This document shows positions 7,739 to 14,372 of a DNA stretch of 64,000 bases, one piece after another. The position numbers were made by a program, and so were the translations under genes. Each line of letters starts with the position of its first letter. The stretch's first letter is position 1. A model generated the notes under the pieces. That model ran no database searches. It worked only from the letters and a program-made list of their open reading frames with translations, and had not been told where the DNA came from. The stretch lies in assembly GCF_013403975.1 (NCBI RefSeq), contig NZ_JABFDH010000001.1:124001-188000 (forward strand). The letters are read 5' to 3'. The stretch comes from Winogradskyella ursingii (lineage in GTDB: Bacteria > Bacteroidota > Bacteroidia > Flavobacteriales > Flavobacteriaceae).

Positions 7739-9291
7739 ATTTTACTCAAAAAGACCTAAATCAAATTGAAAACAAAGGATTGTCGGCAGAAAAGGTCAAA
7801 TCTCAAGTTGAAACTTTTAAAAAAGGAATCCCCTTCACTCAAATTGTCGAAGCCGCTACAGTTGGTAATGGCATTATAAAACTCAATGATGAGTTGATCG
7901 ACAATTCCATCGAACTTTTTGAAGAGAGAAAGAGTGAGCTTTCATTGCTAAAATTTGTTCCTGCATCGGGTGCTGCTACACGAATGTTTAAATTTTTATT
8001 TCAATTTTTAGAAGATTATAATCCTGAAGATCAATCCATAAATGCGTACATCAACAAAAATGATTTAAAAAATATGTCGGTCTTTGTCGTGGGCATGGAA
8101 AAGTTTCCGTTTTACAATAAAGTATTGGCACAATTAGATTTAAATGGAGTTGATTTTGAAAACCTAAACGACAGTGAAAAAGTCTATCATTTTGTAAAGA
8201 CGATGCTTGATGCAGATATGCTGAACTTTGGAAATTGGCCAAAAGGTTTGCTCCCATTTCATAGATACAAAAATAATATTTCGACAGCGTTTGAAGAGCA
8301 TTTGTACGAGACAGCATTGTATGCAGGCAAGGACAAGCAAGCACATTTACATTTCACAATATCTGAGCAGCACGAAGAGAAATTTAAAAATGAATTTAAG
8401 GCCATCCAAAATACTGTGGAAGAAAAAACAGGAGTTGATTTCAATATTTCTTTCTCATACCAGCAGTCATCTACAGATACTATTGCAGTAACACCAAATG
8501 ACGAACCATTTAGAAATGACGATGGTTCTATATTGTTTCGTCCTTCGGGTCATGGTGCGTTAATCACCAATTTAAATGCGCTTAATGCAGACGTGATTTT
8601 CGTTAAAAATATTGATAATGTTGTTGTTTATAAATACAAAGATGAGGTTGCCAAATACAAAAAAGTATTAGCAGGAATTTTGTTGAAATTACAAGAAAAA
8701 TCGTTTCAATATTTACGACAACTCGAGTCCAATTCGATTTCTGAAAATGACATACACGAAATGGTCAATTTTATATCAAAAAAATTGAATGTTAGGACTT
8801 CTGATGAATTTGAAAAATATTCAGACCAAAATAAAATTGAATATTTAAAAGAAAAACTTAATCGTCCAATACGCGTTTGCGGTATGGTAAAAAATGAAGG
8901 AGAACCTGGAGGTGGACCATTTTGGATCAAGGATAAAAAGGGTAATGAGTCGCTTCAAATAGTAGAATCTGCGCAAATCGATTTAGACAACAAACAACAG
9001 AAAAATATTCTTCAAAACGCAACGCACTTTAATCCTGTGGATTTAGTATGTGGGGTCAAAAACCACCAAGGTAAACCTTTCGATTTAGAAAATTATGTTA
9101 ATCACGATGCAGCATTCATCACATCAAAGACAAAAGCAGGAAAAGAATTAAAAGCACTGGAACTACCTGGGCTGTGGAATGGAAGTATGGCATATTGGAA
9201 TACCATTTTCGTTGAGGTGCCTATCATCACCTTTAACCCTGTCAAAACGGTAAATGATTTATTAAAAGCGCCACATCAAATTAAAGCATAG
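7735..9291 (+). CDS. DUF4301 family protein, possibly UDP-sugar-pyrophosphorylase-like
   Basis: 518 aa, soluble. It belongs by overall sequence to DUF4301, a Bacteroidota family of unknown function. Two segments recall the GT-A nucleotidyltransferase fold of UDP-glucose/UDP-GlcNAc pyrophosphorylases: FVPASGAATRM (residues 74-84), like the nucleotide-binding GGxGTRM loop, and RPSGHGAL...VIFVKNIDNV (about 269-296), like the GHGD...VSNIDNL region of the UDPGP family. A further conserved stretch is VKNEGEPGGGPFWIKD. The gene is translationally coupled at both ends (ATGA upstream, TAGTG downstream). The nucleotidyltransferase reading is my inference. Confidence 0.7.
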   Translation: MNFTQKDLNQIENKGLSAEKVKSQVETFKKGIPFTQIVEAATVGNGIIKLNDELIDNSIELFEERKSELSLLKFVPASGAATRMFKFLFQFLEDYNPEDQSINAYINKNDLKNMSVFVVGMEKFPFYNKVLAQLDLNGVDFENLNDSEKVYHFVKTMLDADMLNFGNWPKGLLPFHRYKNNISTAFEEHLYETALYAGKDKQAHLHFTISEQHEEKFKNEFKAIQNTVEEKTGVDFNISFSYQQSSTDTIAVTPNDEPFRNDDGSILFRPSGHGALITNLNALNADVIFVKNIDNVVVYKYKDEVAKYKKVLAGILLKLQEKSFQYLRQLESNSISENDIHEMVNFISKKLNVRTSDEFEKYSDQNKIEYLKEKLNRPIRVCGMVKNEGEPGGGPFWIKDKKGNESLQIVESAQIDLDNKQQKNILQNATHFNPVDLVCGVKNHQGKPFDLENYVNHDAAFITSKTKAGKELKALELPGLWNGSMAYWNTIFVEVPIITFNPVKTVNDLLKAPHQIKA

Positions 9292-9695
9292 TGGACGCAG
9301 ACTTATTAAAATCAGAGGTTAGTTATAAATACGTCCGAAGTTCGGGAAGTGGAGGCCAACATGTAAATAAAGTATCCTCAAAAGCCGAGCTATATTTCAA
9401 TATTCAAAATTCCCAAGGATTAACTGATAACGAAAAACAAAAACTCACCGAGTTTTTTAGCTCTAGATTGACCAATGATGGAACATTAATTTTAGCCTCA
9501 GACGAAAGCCGAAGTCAATTTAGAAATAAAGCTTTGGTCACTAAGCGCTTTTTAGAATTAATCACGGAAGGATTAAAAGTTGAGAAAAAACGAATTCCAA
9601 CTAGAATTCCCAGAAGAGCAAAAAAGAGACGGTTAAAAAATAAGCGTATTAATGCTGAGAAAAAGGCCAATAGGAAACCACCCAAAATTGATTAG
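9291..9695 (+). CDS. arfB: ArfB/YaeJ-like peptidyl-tRNA hydrolase (ribosome rescue)
   Basis: 134 aa. Carries the GGQ catalytic motif in RSSGSGGQHVNKVSSK and ends in a Lys/Arg-rich tail (RIPTRIPRRAKKRRLKNKRI) that in ArfB enters the empty mRNA channel. There is no stop-codon-recognition domain, so it is a rescue factor and not a normal release factor. GTG start overlapping the previous stop by one base. Last gene of the 6332-9695 unit; the following TonB receptor has its own promoter. Confidence 0.88.
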   Translation: MDADLLKSEVSYKYVRSSGSGGQHVNKVSSKAELYFNIQNSQGLTDNEKQKLTEFFSSRLTNDGTLILASDESRSQFRNKALVTKRFLELITEGLKVEKKRIPTRIPRRAKKRRLKNKRINAEKKANRKPPKID

Positions 9696-9701
9696 CTTTC
9701 C

Positions 9702-9757
9702 GTCATTTCGAGTGATTTTTGAGGAACGAAAAAATTGTATCGAGAAGTCTTTCTCGA
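9702..9757. repeat. Dispersed TCATTTCGAG repeat with TCGAGAA/TTCTCGA hairpin
   Basis: GTCATTTCGAG at 9703 starts a degenerate copy of the repeat found intact at 23423-23497 and 59826-59920. It ends in a perfect 7-bp inverted repeat TCGAGAA / TTCTCGA (9740-9746, 9751-9757) just after arfB. Confidence 0.55.
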
Positions 9758-9771
9758 ATGTTTTTTGTTTC

Positions 9772-9780
9772 TATATTTGC
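9772..9780 (+). promoter_or_regulatory. -7 promoter element of the TPP riboswitch transcript
   Basis: TATATTTGC is a perfect -7 box. With the usual 4-nt gap transcription would start at G9784, exactly the first base of the 5' strand of riboswitch stem P1. No TTG is found at the usual -33 spacing. Confidence 0.6.
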
Positions 9781-9783
9781 AGC

Positions 9784-9946
9784 GTTCTCAAAAAAGGGGT
9801 GCTCGATTGATTGACGAATGACGATTTGAGATTGAAGATTGATGAATTAAAAGTTCCAGAATCTAAAATCTAAAATCTAAAATCATTAATCTGTTTGGCT
9901 GAGATCATACCCATTGAACCTAGAACAGGTAATGCTGTTTAGGAAC
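9784..9946 (+). promoter_or_regulatory. TPP riboswitch (THI element)
   Basis: The conserved blocks are in order: GGGGTGC (9796-9802), GGCTGAGA (9897-9904), ACCC (9909-9912), TTGAACCT (9914-9921) and GGTAATGC followed by TTTAGGAA. P1 can form between GTTCT (9784-9788) and GGAAC (9942-9946). The optional P3 arm is long, about 90 nt, closed by AGATTGATGA pairing with the segment around 9884-9893, and holds a tandem ATCTAAA repeat. It precedes the TonB-dependent receptor by about 110 nt. Thiamine pyrophosphate binding should lower receptor expression. The expression platform is not clear. Confidence 0.92.
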
Positions 9947-9961
9947 TATTGATGATACGTT

Positions 9962-9982
9962 ATGCGGAACTCGTTTCAGCAT
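9962..9982 (+). repeat. Hairpin repeat between riboswitch and receptor gene
   Basis: ATGCGGAAC-TC-GTTTCAGCAT folds into a hairpin with one bulge and belongs to the GCTGAA repeat family. It lies in the leader between aptamer and start codon, where the expression platform should be. Confidence 0.5.
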
Positions 9983-10056
9983 CACACTCATCGAAAAAAT
10001 CAATTATTAACAAAGAATAATGACCTCTTTTTATTCGATTATAAACTTATAGTCGT

Positions 10057-12279
10057 ATGAAAAATCTATTCAACAATCTGCCTAAATCAAGTTGGCAGAA
10101 ATCGACAATTTTCATTTTTTTATTTAGTATTTGTTCGGCTTACGGACAAGAAAAACAACAGGACACCACTAAAGTTGAAAAACTAGATGAAGTGTTAGTA
10201 AAAGCTGTGCGTGTAGATGCCAAATCACCAATTACACATAGCAACGTGACCAAAAAAGAGATTAAAAAGCGTAATCTTGGACAAGATTTGCCAATTTTGC
10301 TTAATTTTTTACCATCCGTGGTCACCACAACAGATGCCGGTGCAGGAGTAGGCTACACTGGTATTAGAGTGCGAGGAGTTAGTTCTCAATCTACTAATGT
10401 TACCATTAACGGAATTCCGTATAATGATGCAGAATCTTTAGGGACATTTTGGGTGAATTTAGGAGACTTTGCTTCATCCATAGAAAGTTTACAATTGCAA
10501 CGAGGTGTTGGAACATCAACCAATGGTTCGGGTGCTTTTGGTGCTAGTATTAATGTATTGACAGATGCGGTTTCTAAAGAGTCTTATGGTCAAATTTCAA
10601 ATTCATTTGGAAGTTACAATACGCGTAAGCATACGGTGAAATTCAGTACTGGACTTCTCAATGACCATATAGAAATTGCCGGTAGACTTTCAAACATACA
10701 ATCGGACGGTTATATCGATAGAGCCAGAACAGACTTAAAATCCTATTACTTGCAGGGTTCTTACGTAGATGATAACACTTTAATTAAGGCCATTACCTTC
10801 GCAGGTCAAGAAGTAACGTACCAAGCTTGGAACGGTATAACTAAAGACCAATTGGAAGATGACCGAAGATTCAACCCTTCTGGCCAATACACCAATGATG
10901 AAGGTGAAACAGTGTTTTACGATAATGAAGTAGATAATTACAACCAAGACCATTATCAGTTATTTTGGAATCAACGTTATAATAATAGATGGTCTACCAA
11001 CATAGGATTAAATTACACTTACGGTCGAGGTTATTTTGAACAATTTCGTGAAGATGATGATTTTGAAACTTACGGTTTTGAAGAGTTGACCGTTAATGGT
11101 GAAACTCAAACCACAACCGATTTAATCCGTCGTCGTTGGTTAGACAATGATTTTTATGTAATTAATGCTAGTGCAAATTATAAGAACAATAATCTAGACA
11201 TGATTTTTGGTGGTTCTGCGAGCCACTATGATGGCGACCATTTTGGCGAAGTGATATGGGCAGAATTTGCCAGTCAGACAGAAATAAGAGATCGGTATTA
11301 CGATGGTAACAGTCTTAAAAACGATTTTTCAATTTTCGCAAAAGCCAATTATAGGTTGAACGATAAAATTAGAGTGTATGGTGATTTACAGCACAGAATA
11401 GTAAATTATAAAACCTTCGGTACCAGCTCTGATGTGATCCCGTTTGAAGTTGATAAAAACTTCGATTTTTTCAATCCTAAGGTTGGTATTACTTATGGAT
11501 TAAACGATGCTAATGATTTCTATTTTTCTTACGCTAGAGCCAATCGCGAACCCAACCGAACTGATTTTGAAAGTAATCCAAATATAGAGCCAGAGCAACT
11601 CAATGATTTTGAATTGGGCTGGAGACATCGCAAGGGTAATTTTAGCTTTAATGCTAATACCTATTTTATGCTATATAATGAGCAGTTGGTATTATCTGGC
11701 CGTATTGACGACGTAGGTAACCCGATTAGAACTAATAGTGGAGAAAGTTACCGTATCGGTTTGGAGCTGGAAGCTGTAATCCCTGTTACGTCGCAATTAA
11801 CCTTACAACCAAACATGACGGTGAGCACGAATAAAAACAAAGAAACGATAGTGTCTCGTGATGGTGAATTGGTAACTTTAGGAAAGACTGATATATCATT
11901 TTCACCAGAATTAGTTGGTGCTAATGCAATCGTATATCAGCCAACGGACAATTTACAAATGAGCTTACTGAGTAAGTATGTAGGTGAGCAGTTTTTGAGC
12001 AATACAGAAGGAGATTTATCCGATTTATCAAAATTGGAAAGCTATTTTATCAACGATTTTAGTATAAATTATACGTTGAACACAGAGCGTATTTTTGATT
12101 CAATAGTCTTTACAGGATTAGTGAATAATATATTTAATGTGGAATATGTCTCAAACGGCTATTATTTTACGTTTGATGACGATTTTAGCAATCCAGGAAC
12201 CGTTACTACAGTTGAAGGAGCTGGTTTTTATCCACAAGCAACTACCAACTTTTTGGTGGGTGTGACCTTGAATTTCTAG
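10057..12279 (+). CDS. TonB-dependent outer-membrane receptor, predicted thiamine receptor
   Basis: 740 aa. An N-terminal signal region ends near CSAYGQ; a TonB-box-like DEVLVKAVRV is followed by the plug domain (LLNFLPSVVTTTDAG, IRVRGVSSQSTNVTINGIPYND, LQRGVGTSTNGSGAFGASIN) and a 22-strand barrel that ends in the terminal aromatic strand FLVGVTLNF. It lacks the carboxypeptidase-like N-terminal domain of SusC proteins and has no SusD partner, so it is a siderophore/vitamin-type receptor. The TPP riboswitch directly upstream assigns thiamine or its phosphates as the likely ligand (the OMthi/Omr1 group of Bacteroidota). Passage over the inner membrane would be by the PnuT-like protein at 6576. 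Confidence 0.9.
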   Translation: MKNLFNNLPKSSWQKSTIFIFLFSICSAYGQEKQQDTTKVEKLDEVLVKAVRVDAKSPITHSNVTKKEIKKRNLGQDLPILLNFLPSVVTTTDAGAGVGYTGIRVRGVSSQSTNVTINGIPYNDAESLGTFWVNLGDFASSIESLQLQRGVGTSTNGSGAFGASINVLTDAVSKESYGQISNSFGSYNTRKHTVKFSTGLLNDHIEIAGRLSNIQSDGYIDRARTDLKSYYLQGSYVDDNTLIKAITFAGQEVTYQAWNGITKDQLEDDRRFNPSGQYTNDEGETVFYDNEVDNYNQDHYQLFWNQRYNNRWSTNIGLNYTYGRGYFEQFREDDDFETYGFEELTVNGETQTTTDLIRRRWLDNDFYVINASANYKNNNLDMIFGGSASHYDGDHFGEVIWAEFASQTEIRDRYYDGNSLKNDFSIFAKANYRLNDKIRVYGDLQHRIVNYKTFGTSSDVIPFEVDKNFDFFNPKVGITYGLNDANDFYFSYARANREPNRTDFESNPNIEPEQLNDFELGWRHRKGNFSFNANTYFMLYNEQLVLSGRIDDVGNPIRTNSGESYRIGLELEAVIPVTSQLTLQPNMTVSTNKNKETIVSRDGELVTLGKTDISFSPELVGANAIVYQPTDNLQMSLLSKYVGEQFLSNTEGDLSDLSKLESYFINDFSINYTLNTERIFDSIVFTGLVNNIFNVEYVSNGYYFTFDDDFSNPGTVTTVEGAGFYPQATTNFLVGVTLNF

Positions 12280-12710
12280 TTACTAATTATATAAGTGTTA
12301 TTCCCAATATTCTCAACCCTGTATGGCTTTAGCGTACAGGGTTGTGTATTTTCACCAATCGCAGTACCGGTTACGAGACTATATTCATTGCCATCCTCAC
12401 AGCCGCAAACAGCATTAATGCCATTGATCTCCAATGCAGAGCAGGCAGAGGGCACATGACTGGGATCTGCACCATCCCAAGCCAATAAAGTAGATGAGTT
12501 TGCACGAACTAGAATAATACCTTCATTACCAAAACCTTCTAATCTAACCGCATTTACAGGAAATTGTAGTTGATTAAATTGGGGCAAGTTTAGATTCACA
12601 GTAGCATTGACGCCAACATTTAATAAGAAGTTGCAATTCACTCTGTCATCATTTCTGTCACAAGTGTAAAACACAATAAAGCAAAGGGTTATAAGCAATT
12701 TTTTCATCAT
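12276..12710 (-). CDS. Small lipoprotein with degenerate Rieske-like domain
   Basis: 144 aa. Signal peptide MMKKLLITLCFIVFYTC with a lipobox-type Cys. The segment ILVRANSSTLLAWDGADPSH, then CSALEINGINAVCGCEDGNEYSLVTG (split here as CSALEINGING-like strand and VCGCEDGNEYSL), then LKPYRVE has the layout of a Rieske fold, in which CPH and CPxHG would bind the 2Fe-2S cluster. Here the ligand set is incomplete, so cluster binding is doubtful. It overlaps the TonB receptor stop by 4 bp from the opposite strand. Function unknown. Confidence 0.6.
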   Translation of the reverse strand: MMKKLLITLCFIVFYTCDRNDDRVNCNFLLNVGVNATVNLNLPQFNQLQFPVNAVRLEGFGNEGIILVRANSSTLLAWDGADPSHVPSACSALEINGINAVCGCEDGNEYSLVTGTAIGENTQPCTLKPYRVENIGNNTYIISN

Positions 12711-12761
12711 AGTGATTTATATGGCAATTTACAATTATTTCAAGGATAGCGTAAATATTTA

Positions 12762-12770
12762 TATATTTGC
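12762..12770 (+). promoter_or_regulatory. -7 promoter element of greA
   Basis: TATATTTGC is a perfect -7 box; transcription would start near 12774, 78 nt before the greA ATG. The leader contains the terminator-like hairpin at 12802-12828. Confidence 0.55.
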
Positions 12771-12801
12771 ATAGTATCTCGTTGGCGCGGGATTTTTATT
12801 T

Positions 12802-12828
12802 ACGCTGAACTGGGTTCAGCGTCTTTTT
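12802..12828 (+). terminator. Terminator-like hairpin in the greA leader (possible attenuator)
   Basis: ACGCTGAAC and GTTCAGCGT form a perfect 9-bp stem with a 3-nt loop, followed by CTTTTTG. It lies between the greA promoter and its start codon, so it should end a share of transcripts early. The arms belong to the dispersed GCTGAA repeat family, so it may instead be a captured repeat. Confidence 0.55.
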
Positions 12829-12851
12829 GTATATACAAAAACGAAGAAATC

Positions 12852-13325
12852 ATGAGTAAAGTATCATATTATACAGCTGAGGGCTTAAAAAAATTAAGAG
12901 CTGAATTGAACCACCTTAAAGATGTGGAAAGACCAAAGGCTTCTCAAGCGATTGCAGAGGCAAGAGACAAAGGCGATTTAAGTGAGAACGCAGAATACGA
13001 TGCTGCTAAAGAAGCACAAGGTATGTTGGAGATGAAAATTTCTAAAATGGAAGAAACCTTAGCCAATGCACGTGTTATTGACGAGTCGCAATTAGATACT
13101 TCAAAGGTCTTGGCGTTGTCCATAGTGAAAATAAAAAACCAGACCAACGGAATGGAAATGACCTATACGTTAGTGGCCGAAAGCGAAGCCGATTTGGCTA
13201 AAGGAAAGATTTCTGTTAATTCGCCTATAGGCAAAGGTCTTTTGGGGAAATCGGTAGGTGATACTGCAGAAATTCAAGTGCCAAGTGGTACTATGAAATT
13301 TGATATTTTAGAAATCTCAAGATAG
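12852..13325 (+). CDS. greA: Transcription elongation factor GreA
   Basis: 157 aa, full length. GreA enters the RNA polymerase secondary channel and stimulates cleavage of backtracked RNA. The N-terminal coiled coil carries the tip acidic residues in ARDKGDLSENAEYDAAKE, and the C-terminal FKBP-like domain ends in SPIGKGLLGKSVGDTAEIQVPSG, both hallmark segments. A single gene with its own promoter, a hairpin in its leader (12802-12828) and a terminator (13391-13442). Confidence 0.97.
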   Translation: MSKVSYYTAEGLKKLRAELNHLKDVERPKASQAIAEARDKGDLSENAEYDAAKEAQGMLEMKISKMEETLANARVIDESQLDTSKVLALSIVKIKNQTNGMEMTYTLVAESEADLAKGKISVNSPIGKGLLGKSVGDTAEIQVPSGTMKFDILEISR

Positions 13326-13345
13326 ATTTAAATTGGCTTTTAATA

Positions 13346-13366
13346 CATCGAGAGGAGTCGAGATGT
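13346..13366. repeat. Short dispersed TCGAGA inverted repeat
   Basis: ACATCGAG...GTCGAGATGT is a small copy of the CGAGCGTAGTCGAG repeat family directly after greA. Confidence 0.4.
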
Positions 13367-13390
13367 TTCTTTAAATACAATTAACCTATT

Positions 13391-13442
13391 AAGATTCCTG
13401 TTTTAAACTGAATAGTTTTCAGATTAGCGGGAATCTTTTTTA
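13391..13442 (+). terminator. Terminator after greA
   Basis: AAGATTCC (13391-13398) pairs with GGAATCTT (13430-13437), with a smaller hairpin (AAACT/AGTTT) inside the loop, followed by TTTTT. TATCTTTA at 13441-13448 immediately after may be the -7 box for the HIT gene. Confidence 0.6.
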
Positions 13443-13468
13443 TCTTTATAAGTCTAAATTAACCCAAA

Positions 13469-13539
13469 TGTCAGGTTGAGCGTAGTCGAAATCTATTTAA
13501 AAGAGTAGAAAGGACCTATCAACTAAGCTCAGGGTGACA
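13469..13539. repeat. Dispersed TGTCAGGTTGAGC / GCTCAGGGTGACA inverted repeat pair
   Basis: TGTCAGGTTGAGCGTAGTCG at the left and GCTCAGGGTGACA at the right form an imperfect inverted repeat of about 13 bp arms around a 45-bp centre, in the leader of the HIT gene. Confidence 0.6.
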
Positions 13540-13554
13540 AAACAATATCAATCC

Positions 13555-13944
13555 ATGGCGACCCTCTTCACAAAAATCATAAATGGCGAAATCCCATCTT
13601 ACAAAGTTGCAGAAACAGAAGATTTTTTAGCTTTTTTGGATATCAACCCAAATTCCAAAGGTCATACGCTCTGTATTCCAAAAAAGGAAGTTGATAAGAT
13701 TTTTGACTTGGATGAAGATACCTATATGGGCTTGATGAAATTTTCAAGAAAAGTTGCTTTGGCGATAGAAAAAGCCATGCCTTGTAAACGTGTGGGTATG
13801 TCTGTAATCGGCTTAGAGGTACCACACGTTCATGTGCATTTAATTCCGCTCCACTCAATGGAAGATGCTCGATTTACAAAAAAGGAAAAATTAGAACAAA
13901 AAGAATTTAAAGACATTGCCCAGTGTATAGCGTCTTACCTTTAA
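13555..13944 (+). CDS. HIT family nucleotide hydrolase/transferase
   Basis: 129 aa from the ATG at 13555 (MATLFTKIINGEIPS, the usual start of the family); an earlier TTG-less extension to 13534 lies in the repeat and is rejected. The histidine triad is HVHVHL in GLEVPHVHVHLIPLH, with the substrate-side DINPNSKGHTLCIPK. Likely acts on AMP-linked nucleotides. Its last 4 bases overlap the convergent gene at 13941. Confidence 0.9.
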   Translation: MATLFTKIINGEIPSYKVAETEDFLAFLDINPNSKGHTLCIPKKEVDKIFDLDEDTYMGLMKFSRKVALAIEKAMPCKRVGMSVIGLEVPHVHVHLIPLHSMEDARFTKKEKLEQKEFKDIAQCIASYL

Positions 13945-14297
13945 AACGATACAATACCAGTTACAAAAAGAATCACTGTAATTAATAAAAACGCATCAAC
14001 AATTATAAAAACCCAAGCCAAAGGTTTTAATTTAATTGATTTTGGTTTGGGATGTAATGCACGTTTTTTATAATTCACCACTTGCTCTATTTCATCGGTC
14101 CATCGCACAGGAAAAATATCTGTATCACAGGTTTCGCAATGCATCTCATTTATAGTTTCGCTGGTAATGGACTTATAGAAAATGTTTTCAATAAATTTTT
14201 GTTTGAATGTCAATTTAAGTCCATCCTTACTGTAACATTCCGGACAATTGTTGTTTAGACTAACTTCTTTAAGAGTGAAAAATTTGGAAGTGCTCAT
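13941..14297 (-). CDS. Zinc-ribbon membrane protein of unknown function
   Basis: 118 aa from the ATG at 14297; a TTG start at 14303 is less likely because a -7 box lies there. N-terminal half has two CxxC knuckles, CPECYS (about residue 17) and CETCDT (about residue 55), which should bind one zinc. The C-terminal 30 residues are one membrane segment (LAWVFIIVDAFLLITVILFV). It may present a zinc ribbon on the cytoplasmic face; no function is known. It lies just downstream of the orphan histidine kinase and ends convergently on the HIT gene. Confidence 0.7.
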   Translation of the reverse strand: MSTSKFFTLKEVSLNNNCPECYSKDGLKLTFKQKFIENIFYKSITSETINEMHCETCDTDIFPVRWTDEIEQVVNYKKRALHPKPKSIKLKPLAWVFIIVDAFLLITVILFVTGIVSF

Positions 14298-14300
14298 GGT

Positions 14301-14308
14301 CAAAGTTA
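14301..14308 (-). promoter_or_regulatory. -7-like box 3 bp before the zinc-ribbon gene
   Basis: Minus-strand TAACTTTG fits TAnnTTTG and ends 3 nt before the ATG at 14297. No TTG lies at the usual -33 distance, so this is a weaker leaderless candidate. Confidence 0.3.
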
Positions 14309-14372
14309 AAATTTATTTTCAATTTTAATTTTTTAGAATTTTGAGGTTTTTAAAACATTATAACATTTTAAG

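Noticed and set aside
9870-9893. Tandem ATCTAAA repeat as the start of a CRISPR array
   Set aside because: Units are only 7 bp, directly tandem and without spacers; the region is the P3 arm of the TPP riboswitch.
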